64,000 bases of DNA from Azoarcus sp. L1K30 (GTDB taxonomy: Bacteria > Pseudomonadota > Gammaproteobacteria > Burkholderiales > Rhodocyclaceae). Both the position numbers and the translations under genes were made by a program. Of the stretch, positions 49,426-59,884 are shown in pieces; within the stretch, counting starts at the first letter, position 1, and the number at the start of each line of letters is the position of its first letter. The stretch spans positions 4,647,486-4,711,485 of the forward strand of contig NZ_JAGRRD010000001.1 of assembly GCF_018122735.1 (NCBI RefSeq). Reading direction: 5' to 3'. Under the pieces are notes generated by a model. That model saw only the letters and a program-made list of their open reading frames with translations, did no database searches and was not told the DNA's origin.

Positions 49426-50840
49426 GCGCAATCAAGTTCACCAAGATTCTGGCCACGCTCGGCCCCGCCAGCGGCAATGAAGACACCATCCGCGCGCTGG
49501 TGGACGCGGGCGCGGACGTGTTCAGGCTCAACTTCAGCCATGGCACGCATGATCAGCACCGCGCAGTGCATGGAATGATCCGCCGGGTCGAGGCAGCACT
49601 GGGCCGCCCGATCGGCATCCTGATGGACCTGCAGGGACCGAAGTTGCGCCTGGGCACCTTTGCCGAGGGCAAGGTCACGCTTGCCGCCGGCGCGCGCATC
49701 CGTTTCGACCTCGACCGCACGCCGGGCGATGCGCACCGGGTGTGCATTCCGCATCCCGAGATCATCGGCGCCGTCGCCGCCGGGCATGAACTGCTGATCG
49801 ATGACGGCAAGATGCGCCTGACCGTGGTGGCGCGGGGCGAAGGCTGGGTGGAGGCACAGGCGCAGACCGCCGGCGTGCTGTCGGACCGCAAGGGGGTGAA
49901 TGTACCCTCGGTGACGCTGCCGCTGTCGGCGATGACGGCCAAGGATCACGCCGACCTCGCGTTCGGGCTCGATCTTGGCGTGGATTGGGTGGCACTGTCC
50001 TTCGTGCAGCGGCCCGAGGACCTGTTCGAAGCGCGTGCGCTGATCGGCGAGCGTGCGTGGCTGATGGCCAAGATCGAGAAGCCCGCCGCGCTCGGCTGCC
50101 TCGATGCCATCATTGCCGAGGCCGACGGCATCATGGTGGCGCGTGGCGATCTGGGCGTCGAGCTGCCGGCCGAAGAAGTGCCGGTGCAGCAGAAACGTAT
50201 CGTTGCCGCCTGTCGCGAAGCGGGCAAACCGGTGGTGATTGCCACCCAGATGCTCGAATCGATGATTTCCGCGCCCACGCCCACGCGGGCCGAAGCGTCG
50301 GACGTGGCCACCGCCGTGTTCGACGGTGTGGACGCGGTGATGCTGTCGGCGGAATCGGCCTCGGGCGCCTATCCGGTCGAGGCGGTGTCGATGATGGCGC
50401 GCATCATCGGCCGCACCGAGGCCGATCCGCTGCAGCGCAAGCTCATGGAAGCGATCAGCTCGCGCGTGGTGGCTACCAGCACCGATGCCATCGGCACGGC
50501 CATCCGGGCGGTCGCCCTGGCTTTGCCCGTGTCGGCTACGGTGGCCTTTACCGCCTCCGGCTCGACCACGCTGCGCATCGCCAGCCAGCGCCCGCACTCG
50601 GCGGTGGTGAGCCTGAGCCCGCGTGCGGAAGTCGCCGGGCGCCTGGCGCTGGTGTGGGGCGTGCGTTCGCGCTGCTGCGATACCACCTGTGAAAGCGATG
50701 CCGAGATGGTGGCCGAAGCGACCGCCGCCTGTCGCGCCGAAGATCTGATCAAGCCCGGACATGCCGTCCTGCTCACCGCCGGCGTGCCATTCGGCACGCC
50801 AGGCAGTACCAACCTGATGCGCGTGGTATGGCCGGACTGA
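49422..50840 (+). CDS. pyk: Pyruvate kinase
   Basis: This 472-residue pyruvate kinase makes pyruvate and ATP from phosphoenolpyruvate. Signatures are KFTKILATLGPAS, RLNFSHGTHDQH, the active-site IMVARGDLGVEL and ATQMLESMISAPTPTRAE. The ATG at 49422 overlaps the galM stop (ATGA); a second in-frame ATG is at 49416. It closes the lower half of the Entner-Doudoroff route in this operon. Confidence 0.96.
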   Translation: MSAIKFTKILATLGPASGNEDTIRALVDAGADVFRLNFSHGTHDQHRAVHGMIRRVEAALGRPIGILMDLQGPKLRLGTFAEGKVTLAAGARIRFDLDRTPGDAHRVCIPHPEIIGAVAAGHELLIDDGKMRLTVVARGEGWVEAQAQTAGVLSDRKGVNVPSVTLPLSAMTAKDHADLAFGLDLGVDWVALSFVQRPEDLFEARALIGERAWLMAKIEKPAALGCLDAIIAEADGIMVARGDLGVELPAEEVPVQQKRIVAACREAGKPVVIATQMLESMISAPTPTRAEASDVATAVFDGVDAVMLSAESASGAYPVEAVSMMARIIGRTEADPLQRKLMEAISSRVVATSTDAIGTAIRAVALALPVSATVAFTASGSTTLRIASQRPHSAVVSLSPRAEVAGRLALVWGVRSRCCDTTCESDAEMVAEATAACRAEDLIKPGHAVLLTAGVPFGTPGSTNLMRVVWPD

Positions 50841-50889
50841 AGGCTACGACCACATTTGACCCATGCCCGGAATGCCGGAGGAGACACCG

Positions 50890-52524
50890 ATGAGTACCGA
50901 ACTGAAACAGCGCCTGCTTGAGTGCTTTCCCGATGCCGACGCAATTCCCGCCGACTGCCGGATCCTGTCGCCCATCCACCAGCGCGCGATCCTGCTCAAT
51001 GGCGAAATGCGGATGTGGAAGGGCGATACCCGTGCGGTGTATTCGCCGGTGCGCACACGCGCAGCCGACGGCACGCTGACCGCGGTGGAGCTGGGCAGCT
51101 TCCCCGTCACCGGTACCGAAGAAGCGGATGCCGCCATCGATGCCGCGTGCAAGGCCTACGACAACGGACGCGGCAAGTGGCCGACGATGTCGGTGGCCGA
51201 GCGCATCGCCTGCGTGGAGAACTTCACCAACCAGCTACTGGCCCGGCGCAGCGAGATCGTGAACCTGATCATGTGGGAGATTGGCAAGAGCCTGGCCGAC
51301 TCGCAGAAGGAGTTCGACCGCACCATCGACTACATCAAGGCCACCATCGTCGAACTCAAGGCGCTCGACAATGCCAACTCGCGCTTTCAGATCGTCGACG
51401 GCACCATCGCCCAGATCCGCCGCTCGCCGCTGGGCATCGTGCTGTGCATGGGGCCGTACAACTACCCGATGAACGAGACCTTCTGCACCTTGATCCCCGC
51501 GCTGATCATGGGCAATGTGGTGCTGTTCAAGCCGCCGCGCTTCGGCGTGCTGCTCTACTACCCGATGCTCGAAGCCTTCCGCAGCGCGTTTCCGGCCGGG
51601 GCAATCAACATCGTCTACGGCCAGGGCAACCAGGTGGTGCCGCACATCATGGCCTCGGGCAAGGTCAATACGCTGGCGCTGATCGGCACCAGCAAGGTGG
51701 CCGATCAGCTGAAGAAGGCCCATCCGAAGACCAACCGCCTGCGCGCGGTGCTCGGGCTCGAGGCCAAGAATGCGGCCATCGTGCTGGCCGACGCCGATAT
51801 CGAGCTCACGGTAAAGGAGTGTATCGCCGGCAGCCTGTCCTTCAATGGCCAGCGTTGCACCGCGATCAAGATGATCCTGGTGCACCAGGCCATTGCCGAG
51901 CAGTTCCTGCGCCGCTTCAGCGAGGAGATCGCCAGGCTCAGGATGGGCATGCCGTGGGAGCAGGGGGTGATGATCACACCGCTGCCGGAGATGTCCAAGG
52001 TGGCCTACATGCAGGAATGCATCGACGACGCCGTAGCCCGGGGCGCGCGCGTGCTCAATCCCGGTGGCGGCACGGCGGTGGAGACCCTGTTCTACCCGGC
52101 GGTGGTTTTCCCGGTCAAGGAGGGCATGAAGCTGTACCGGGAGGAGCAGTTCGGGCCGGTGATTCCGGTGGCACCGTTCGAGGACATCGAGACGGCACTC
52201 GAGTACGTGATCAGCTCCGACCATGGTCAGCAGGTGTCGATCTTCGGCACCAATCCGGACCAGATCGCCAATCTGGTCGATCCCCTGGTCAATCAGGTGT
52301 GCAGGGTGAACCTGAACTGCCAGTGCCAGCGCAGCCCGGACGTGTTTCCGTTCGCGGGGCGCAAGGATTCAGCCGAGGGTACGCTGTCGGTGCACGACGC
52401 ACTGCGTGCCTTCTCCATCCGCACCATGGTCGCGGCCAAGCAGACCGAGGCGAGCAAGAAGCTGCTCGACGCAATGGTGCTGGGCAACAAGTCGAACTTC
52501 GTCAACACGCATTTCATCCTCTGA
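50890..52524 (+). CDS. gapN: Non-phosphorylating NADP glyceraldehyde-3-phosphate dehydrogenase
   Basis: GapN oxidises glyceraldehyde-3-phosphate directly to 3-phosphoglycerate with NADP, skipping the ATP-forming GAPDH/PGK pair. The 544-residue aldehyde-dehydrogenase-fold enzyme has catalytic C323 (FNGQRCTAIKM), E291 (GLEAKN) and the PYNYPMNETF cofactor region. It has a longer N terminus than streptococcal GapN. The ATG follows GGAGGAGAC. It is the last intact gene of the edd operon, so one triose product of Eda would yield NADPH instead of ATP. Confidence 0.9.
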   Translation: MSTELKQRLLECFPDADAIPADCRILSPIHQRAILLNGEMRMWKGDTRAVYSPVRTRAADGTLTAVELGSFPVTGTEEADAAIDAACKAYDNGRGKWPTMSVAERIACVENFTNQLLARRSEIVNLIMWEIGKSLADSQKEFDRTIDYIKATIVELKALDNANSRFQIVDGTIAQIRRSPLGIVLCMGPYNYPMNETFCTLIPALIMGNVVLFKPPRFGVLLYYPMLEAFRSAFPAGAINIVYGQGNQVVPHIMASGKVNTLALIGTSKVADQLKKAHPKTNRLRAVLGLEAKNAAIVLADADIELTVKECIAGSLSFNGQRCTAIKMILVHQAIAEQFLRRFSEEIARLRMGMPWEQGVMITPLPEMSKVAYMQECIDDAVARGARVLNPGGGTAVETLFYPAVVFPVKEGMKLYREEQFGPVIPVAPFEDIETALEYVISSDHGQQVSIFGTNPDQIANLVDPLVNQVCRVNLNCQCQRSPDVFPFAGRKDSAEGTLSVHDALRAFSIRTMVAAKQTEASKKLLDAMVLGNKSNFVNTHFIL

Positions 52525-52551
52525 CCCGTTTCATCCCTTGGGCTCCCTCCG

Positions 52552-52600
52552 GGGCCGGCGGCGCCCTCTCCCTCCTCTCCCGCTGCCGGCCCTCTTTTTT
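52552..52600 (+). terminator. Possible terminator after gapN
   Basis: GGGCCGGC (52552-52559) pairs with GCCGGCCC (52585-52592) across a 25-base loop, followed by TCTTTTTT. The loop is long, so strength is uncertain. It would end the edd operon before the eno fragment. Confidence 0.5.
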
Positions 52601-52611
52601 GGACGAACGAC

Positions 52612-52776
52612 ATGGACAAGATCAACAGCCTGACCGGGCTTGAAATTCTCGATTCGGGCGGCAATCCCACCCTGCAGGCCACGGTCACGCTGGCACAACC
52701 AAGCTCCCTCCCCTTCGAGGGGAGGGTTTGGGTGGGGATGGGTTTCAAGTGTCAGGAAATGCCATCCCCCTCTTAA
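52612..52776 (+). pseudogene. eno: Truncated enolase (N-terminal fragment)
   Basis: A 54-codon frame starts MDKINSLTGLEILDS and continues GGNPTLQATVTLA. Its first 28 residues match the N terminus of enolase (family form xEILDSRGNPT..V.L), with the invariant Arg of SRGNP changed to Gly. From about base 52696 the reading runs into a palindromic repeat and stops at 52774-52776, so over 90 percent of the gene is missing. The fragment lies where an enolase would complete the pathway between GapN and Pyk/Ppc. A functional eno must exist elsewhere. The fragment is probably the scar of a lost second copy. Confidence 0.75.
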
Positions 52777-52868
52777 TAAGTAGTCTCGGCGTAGCCTCGC
52801 CGTTACGCCGGGAGCGAGCGGTGCTCGCTGAAACCCCGGCGCCTCCCCCTTGAAGGGGGAGGAGCCCA
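52699..52868. repeat. REPIN-like palindromic element between eno fragment and ppc
   Basis: Two similar C-rich hairpins in head-to-head arrangement bound the element: CCCTCCCCT-TCG-AGGGGAGGG (52706-52726) and CCTCCCCC-TTGAA-GGGGGAGG (52842-52862). Between them lie GGGGATGG/CCATCCCC (52734-52769) and a long stem CGCCGGGAGCGAGC with its complement (52806-52841). The layout is like paired REP sequences (REPIN) or a short MITE. It starts almost exactly where enolase homology ends. The remainder up to the ppc start (52869-52993) shows nothing else. Confidence 0.65.
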
Positions 52869-52993
52869 TGCGAACCCGAACAGCAGGTTCGGGTGGCTCA
52901 ACGATTCATCGCTCAGCGGCGCTGGATTCACTTTGCCCACGGCAAGGCCTGATTCCGGGCTTCTTTGTCTGTCGCTTATCAGAGGACGCGCTC

Positions 52994-55783
52994 ATGGATG
53001 CTCAAGTACAAACCCTGCCGGATGCCCCGGTCACCGCCAATGAGGACAAGGACGAACCGCTGCGTGAAGACATCCGCCAGCTTGGCCGGATTCTGGGCGA
53101 CACCGTGCGCACTCAGGAGGGCGAAGCTGTGTTCGAGCGTATCGAGCACATCCGCCAGCTGTCGATCCGCTTTCGCCGTGACGACGATCTCGGCGCGAGG
53201 CGCGAACTCGAAGCCGTGCTGGATTCACTCTCGCGCGAACAGACTCTGCACGTGGTACGCGCGTTCAGCTACTTCTCCCATCTTGCCAATCTTGCCGAAG
53301 ACCAGCATCACATCCGGCGTTCGCGGGCGCATTTGATTGCCGGCTCGGCGCCGCGCGAAGGCAGTCTCGCCCATGCCATCGGACGGGCCTTCGATGCCGG
53401 TCTCGAAGCCCGTGCGATTGCCGACTTTTTCGCGTCCGCACAGGTGACACCGGTGTTGACGGCGCACCCGACCGAGGTCTCGCGCAAGAGCGTACTCAAC
53501 TGCCAGATGGCGATTTCGCGTCTGCTCGATGCCCGCGACCGCATGCGGCTCACGCCCGACGAGGCACGGCAGAACGAGGATGCGCTGCGTCGCGGGGTCT
53601 TGACCTTGTGGCAGACCCGCATGCTGCGTCCGAACAAACTGTCGGTGATCGACGAGGTCGCCAACGGGCTGACCTATTTCGACTACACCTTCCTGAGCGA
53701 GGTGCCGCAGGTCTATGCGGCACTCGAGGACCAGCTTGGCGCAAGCCATCCCGCGCTCGCCGGGCTCGAGCTGCCGACCTTTCTCCAGGTCGGCAGCTGG
53801 ATCGGCGGCGACCGCGATGGCAATCCCTTCGTCACTGCGGAGGTGCTCGATCAGGCGCTGAGAATGCAGTGCGAGCGTGTGCTGACCCATTACCTCGATG
53901 AAGTGCGCATGCTGGGCTCGCAGCTTTCACTGGCCTCGCTGCTGGTGTCGCCGTCGGACGCGCTACTGGCGCTTGCCGAGCAGTCACCCGACACGTCACC
54001 CCATCGCCGCGACGAGCCGTATCGTCGCGCGCTGGCCAGAGTGGGTGCCAGGCTTGGCGCCACCTGCTCGCGCCTGACCGGACAGCCGTGCGCGCCTCAG
54101 CCCCAAGGCGCCGCCCCCGCGTATAACGATGTCGCCGAATTCGCCGCCGATCTGGATATCGTCCATCGCTCGCTGCAGGCGAACGGTTCGGCGCCGCTCG
54201 CGGGCGGACGGCTCAGGCATCTGCGGCGTGCGGTCGGCGTGTTCGGCTTCCACCTGGCGCCGATCGACCTGCGCCAGAACGCCGATGTTCACGAGCGGGT
54301 CGTCGCCGAATTGCTGGCGGTCGCGCGCCCGGACATTGACTACCTGGCGCTGGACGAGGAGGCGCGGATTGCGCTGCTGCTCGAAGAGATCGCGTCACCG
54401 CGGCCCCTGTATTCGCCGTTCGCGCAATACTCGGCGCTCAGCAGCGGTGAGCTGGCGATTTTCCGCATGGCGCGCGAAGCGCATCAGCGTTACGGCGCAG
54501 CCGCGGTGCCGAACTGCATCATCTCCAAGACCGACGGCGTCTCGGACATGCTCGAACTGGCCTTGCTGCTCAAGGAGTGCGGGCTGCTCGACCCGCGCGC
54601 AGGCACCCTCGCGGTGAATGTGATTCCCTTGTTCGAGACCATCGGCGACCTGCAGGCGAGTGGTCCGGTAATGGACCGCCTGCTGGCCCTGCCTGCGTAT
54701 CGCAGGCTTCTTGCGTCGCGCGGTATGAGTCAGGAAGTCATGCTGGGCTATTCCGACTCCAACAAGGATGGCGGTTTTCTGACCTCCGGCTGGGCGTTGT
54801 ACAAGGCCGAGATTGCGCTGGTCGACGTGTTTGCCCGTCATGGCGTACGTCTGCGCCTGTTTCATGGTCGTGGCGGCTCGGTCGGCCGCGGCGGTGGTCC
54901 GAGCTACCAGGCCATTCTTGCCCAGCCCGGCGGCGCGGTGCAGGGACAGCTCCGGCTCACCGAGCAGGGTGAGGTCATCTCCGCCAAGTACGGCAACCCC
55001 GAGGTTGGCCGGCGCAACCTGGAGGTGCTTACCGCGGCCACGCTGGAGGCGAGTCTGTTCGCCGACGCCGAGCCGGCGCCCAGGCCGGAGTACCTGGCCG
55101 CAATGGATGCGCTCTCGGCAAGCGCATTCGAAGCCTATCGTGCATTGGTCTATGAAACCGAGGGCTTCGAGACCTACTTTCGTGAATCGACGGTGATCGA
55201 GGAGATCGCGCATCTGAATATCGGCAGCCGCCCGGCTGCGCGCAAGAAGACGACGAGCATCGAGGATCTGCGCGCCATTCCGTGGGTGTTCAGCTGGGCC
55301 CAGTGCCGCCTGATGCTGCCGGGCTGGTTCGGCTTCGGCAGCGCGGTGAGGGCCTACCTTGGCGCGCATGGGGAAGACGGCCTGCGGCGGCTGCAGGCGA
55401 TGAACCGGGAGTGGGGCTTCTTTTCCACGCTGTTGTCGAACATGGACATGGTGCTGGCAAAGAGCGACATCGCCATTGCCAGCCGCTATGCGGGTCTGGT
55501 GCGCGACGTGAAATTGCGCGAGAACATCTTTGCCCGCATCCGCGGCGAGCATGAAGCGACCATTACCGCACTGCTCGACATTACCGGGCAGGGGGCACTG
55601 CTCGATGGCAACCCCTTGCTCAAGCGCTCCATCCGCAATCGTTTCCCCTACCTCGATCCCCTCAACCACGTGCAGGTGGAGTTGCTCCACCGTCACCGCG
55701 AGGGCAGTGACGACGAGCGCATCAAGCGCGGGATTCATCTGTCGATCAACGGCATCGCCGCGGGGCTCAGGAATAGCGGCTGA
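52994..55783 (+). CDS. ppc: Phosphoenolpyruvate carboxylase
   Basis: Ppc makes oxaloacetate from phosphoenolpyruvate and bicarbonate, refilling the TCA cycle. The 929-residue protein has the catalytic motifs [47 protein letters not shown] and the C-terminal [15 protein letters not shown]. The ATG at 52994 follows AGAGGA by 7 bases; an in-frame extension to 52850 runs through the repeat and is rejected. It lies downstream of the edd operon and upstream of glk. Confidence 0.96.
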   Translation: MDAQVQTLPDAPVTANEDKDEPLREDIRQLGRILGDTVRTQEGEAVFERIEHIRQLSIRFRRDDDLGARRELEAVLDSLSREQTLHVVRAFSYFSHLANLAEDQHHIRRSRAHLIAGSAPREGSLAHAIGRAFDAGLEARAIADFFASAQVTPVLTAHPTEVSRKSVLNCQMAISRLLDARDRMRLTPDEARQNEDALRRGVLTLWQTRMLRPNKLSVIDEVANGLTYFDYTFLSEVPQVYAALEDQLGASHPALAGLELPTFLQVGSWIGGDRDGNPFVTAEVLDQALRMQCERVLTHYLDEVRMLGSQLSLASLLVSPSDALLALAEQSPDTSPHRRDEPYRRALARVGARLGATCSRLTGQPCAPQPQGAAPAYNDVAEFAADLDIVHRSLQANGSAPLAGGRLRHLRRAVGVFGFHLAPIDLRQNADVHERVVAELLAVARPDIDYLALDEEARIALLLEEIASPRPLYSPFAQYSALSSGELAIFRMAREAHQRYGAAAVPNCIISKTDGVSDMLELALLLKECGLLDPRAGTLAVNVIPLFETIGDLQASGPVMDRLLALPAYRRLLASRGMSQEVMLGYSDSNKDGGFLTSGWALYKAEIALVDVFARHGVRLRLFHGRGGSVGRGGGPSYQAILAQPGGAVQGQLRLTEQGEVISAKYGNPEVGRRNLEVLTAATLEASLFADAEPAPRPEYLAAMDALSASAFEAYRALVYETEGFETYFRESTVIEEIAHLNIGSRPAARKKTTSIEDLRAIPWVFSWAQCRLMLPGWFGFGSAVRAYLGAHGEDGLRRLQAMNREWGFFSTLLSNMDMVLAKSDIAIASRYAGLVRDVKLRENIFARIRGEHEATITALLDITGQGALLDGNPLLKRSIRNRFPYLDPLNHVQVELLHRHREGSDDERIKRGIHLSINGIAAGLRNSG

Positions 55784-55957
55784 GTGAAGGGGGGCGGGTA
55801 GGGGCGCACCGACTGGTCGTGGCGTCGATGCCCCCCTGCTATCCCCCTTGGGTGGCACGAGGATTTGTGCAAGACTGCCTGGCATGCGCTGCAAGGGTTC
55901 CCGCAAGCGGGGCGGCGCGAAGCAATCTCCATTTTCCGTATTCGCGAGCCGATTGCC

Positions 55958-56932
55958 ATGCCTCTTGCACACGCCGGCAGCTTTCCCCGATTGGTAGGCG
56001 ACATCGGGGGCACCAATGCGCGTTTCGCGCTGCTGCATCGCCCTGGCGGCGTGCCCGAGCAGGTGGAGGCCTTCCGCTGCGCCGAGTTCGCCGGGCCGCA
56101 AGCGGTAATCGAACGTTATCTGGCGGGCCGCGGCGGTTGCAGACCGGTGTGGGCCGCCATCGGCATTGCGAACCCGGTCGATGGCGATCAGGTGCGCATG
56201 ACCAATCACGACTGGTCGTTTTCGATCGAGGGCTTGCGTCAGGGCCTCGGCCTCGAGCGCCTGCGGATCATCAATGATTTCACCGCGCTGGCGCTGTCGA
56301 TTCCTGCACTGGCAGCACACGAACTGCGCAAGGTCGGCGGGGGGGAAGCGCTGCCGGGGCGCGCGATCGGTGTCGTCGGGCCCGGTACCGGGCTCGGCGT
56401 GTCGGGTTTGCTGCCGTGCGGTGACGGCTGGGTGCCCATCGAGGGGGAGGGCGGGCACATCACGCTGGCGGCGAGTACCGCGCATGAGGCCGGTTTGATC
56501 GCCCAGCTTGCGCAGCGCTTTTCACATGTATCGGCCGAACGCCTGCTCTCCGGCCCCGGACTGGTCGCGCTGCTCGAGGCCAATGCAGCACTCAGGCGGG
56601 AAGCGGCGGAACGGCTCGGCCCGGACGAAATCACCCGTCGCGCGCTCAGTGGCGAATGCGAGCGCTGCATGGGCGCATTGAACGATTTCTGCGCCTTGCT
56701 GGGCACGGTGGCGGCCGACATTGCGCTGATTATCGGCGCGCGCGGCGGACTCTGCATCGGTGGCGGAATCGTGCCCAGACTCGGCACGTTCTTCGACGCG
56801 TCGCCATTTCGCGCCCGCTTCGAGAGCAAGGGGCGTTTCAGCGATTATCTGGCCGCGATACCGACCTTTGTCATCGAGGCGCCTTTTCCGGCGCTGCTGG
56901 GGGCCGCACGCAGTCTGGACACGGATGGCTGA
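55958..56932 (+). CDS. glk: Glucokinase
   Basis: Glk phosphorylates glucose with ATP, feeding G6P to Zwf. The 324-residue protein is of the proteobacterial Glk (non-ROK) type, with LVGDIGGTNARFALL, NDFTALALSIP, GVVGPGTGLGVSGL and GEGGHITLAAS. The ATG at 55958 gives the usual N terminus; the ribosome site is weak. The last 88 bases overlap the 3' end of the convergent RHH-domain gene. Confidence 0.95.
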   Translation: MPLAHAGSFPRLVGDIGGTNARFALLHRPGGVPEQVEAFRCAEFAGPQAVIERYLAGRGGCRPVWAAIGIANPVDGDQVRMTNHDWSFSIEGLRQGLGLERLRIINDFTALALSIPALAAHELRKVGGGEALPGRAIGVVGPGTGLGVSGLLPCGDGWVPIEGEGGHITLAASTAHEAGLIAQLAQRFSHVSAERLLSGPGLVALLEANAALRREAAERLGPDEITRRALSGECERCMGALNDFCALLGTVAADIALIIGARGGLCIGGGIVPRLGTFFDASPFRARFESKGRFSDYLAAIPTFVIEAPFPALLGAARSLDTDG

Positions 56933-57375
56933 CGGGGCGCGTCTTGACCTGCCGCCGGTGCGGGAGGCGGCTCTTCACGTCGCCAACCGATTTGCGGACG
57001 GCCCGCATCCTCAAACGTGAGCCGCGACTTGCGCTGCTCCCCCGCCAGTACGCTACGGGCGTCGAGTGAGCCGATCGGCACCGAGGGGTCGGCAGGGATC
57101 AGCTCCGACACTTCGAGCTCGAGATAACGTGTGCAGCTGACGCGCAGAAATGACGTGAAATTCGCGCGATCCTGCAGCTTGCCCGCCGTGGTCAGCTCAT
57201 CGTGCAGGCGGGTGACGAGCTGAGGCACGCTGAGGCCGTCGCGGCGCCCGATTTCGTCGAGCACCTGCCAGAAGATGTTCTCCAGACGTATGCTCGTCGC
57301 GACGCCACGCAGTCGGATCGAACGTGCGCGGCAGGCGTAGAGATCGGGGTCGGCATGGGTGAAGATCTGGCACAT
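56845..57375 (-). CDS. Ribbon-helix-helix (RHH_4) domain protein
   Basis: This 176-residue protein has a predicted RHH_4 DNA-binding-like domain at about residues 15-90: RARSIRLRGVATSIRLENIFWQVLDEIGRRDGLSVPQ, split by LHDELTT and ending with FLRVSCTRYLELE. The rest is a Pro/Ala/Arg-rich tail. The last about 29 residues are read antisense to the end of glk, so the tail may be a stop-loss extension. The target is unknown. Confidence 0.75.
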   Translation of the reverse strand: MCQIFTHADPDLYACRARSIRLRGVATSIRLENIFWQVLDEIGRRDGLSVPQLVTRLHDELTTAGKLQDRANFTSFLRVSCTRYLELEVSELIPADPSVPIGSLDARSVLAGEQRKSRLTFEDAGRPQIGWRREEPPPAPAAGQDAPRQPSVSRLRAAPSSAGKGASMTKVGIAAR

Positions 57376-57460
57376 GAGCAGGTCCGCCGGGCAGTATTCT
57401 CCATCGCATTGTAGGCGCCGGCCGCGTGTCGCGCGATACGCGGCCGGCGCCGATGCGAGC

Positions 57461-58039
57461 TCAGTGCGAGATGCGGGTACCGAGCAGGGCGAGAAACTGC
57501 GACAGCCACGCCGGGTGCGCGGGCCAGGCCGGCGCACTGACCAGATTGCCGTCGGTCACGGCCTGGTCGATGGGGATGTCGGCATAGGTGCCGCCGGCCA
57601 GCTCGACGTCGTGGCGGCAGGCGGGATAGGCAGAACACTTGCGGCCTTCGAGCACGCGCGCGCCTGCCAGCAGCTGCGCGCCATGGCATACGGCCGCGAC
57701 CGGTTTGTTGGCGGCGAAGAAGTGGCGCACGGCGGCGACCACCTTGTCGTTCAGGCGCAGATATTCGGGGCCGCGGCCGCCCGGAATCAACAGTGCGTCG
57801 TAGCTCGATGGGTCGATGTCGTCGAAGCTGGCATTGAGGCTGAAATTGTGGCCCCGCTTTTCGGAGTAGGTCTGGTCGCCTTCGAAGTCGTGAATTGCCG
57901 TGGCGATGGTGTCGCCGGCCTTCTTGCCGGGGCATACGGCATGCACCGTGTGGCCGACCGCCAGCAGGGTCTGGAAGGGCACCATGGTTTCATAGTCTTC
58001 GCAGAAGTCACCGCAGATCATCAGGATTTTCTTGCCCAT
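57461..58039 (-). CDS. DJ-1/PfpI family protein
   Basis: This 192-residue protein has the class I glutamine amidotransferase-like fold of the DJ-1/PfpI family. It begins [16 protein letters not shown] (conserved Glu) and has the nucleophile elbow [14 protein letters not shown] with the reactive cysteine. Members act as chaperone, glyoxalase III or protease-like hydrolases; which applies is unknown. The ATG at 58039 follows AAGGAG. It is downstream of the ALDH7 gene. Confidence 0.9.
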   Translation of the reverse strand: MGKKILMICGDFCEDYETMVPFQTLLAVGHTVHAVCPGKKAGDTIATAIHDFEGDQTYSEKRGHNFSLNASFDDIDPSSYDALLIPGGRGPEYLRLNDKVVAAVRHFFAANKPVAAVCHGAQLLAGARVLEGRKCSAYPACRHDVELAGGTYADIPIDQAVTDGNLVSAPAWPAHPAWLSQFLALLGTRISH

Positions 58040-58198
58040 CGTCGTCTCCTTGAGTTGTTGGTCGCTACCGCGGGCGATGCCGGCGGCGAACCGCCGACGC
58101 CACATCGCTGGTCACAGTCTGGGCGATTCGGCGGGGCGGCGGGTGGTATCCGGTTGTGACGCGCCGCGCTGTCGGGCGGCCGTGCCGACGCCCATGCC

Positions 58199-59707
<1,509 letters not shown>

Positions 59708-59884
59708 GATGTCCTCCACTGGATTGGCGACAGCCGGGGCAACGGCGCAGCAGCGCAGGTCGGCGCCGCCAGGGCGCGCTCCGACGCCGAGTGTGCGTTC
59801 GCGGGCGTCGAGCGGAAGGCGTCTGTCCCAGTGGTCGGACAACGCGGTGTGCAATTGGTGCCGAAATCGGCTGGTGCGCAGGAT

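Noticed and set aside
52850-52993. A 48-codon N-terminal extension of ppc
   Set aside because: It reads through the palindromic repeat, has no ppc homology, and the ATG at 52994 has a good ribosome site.
54395-56485. A 696-codon minus-strand frame
   Set aside because: Antisense to ppc and glk; no family features.
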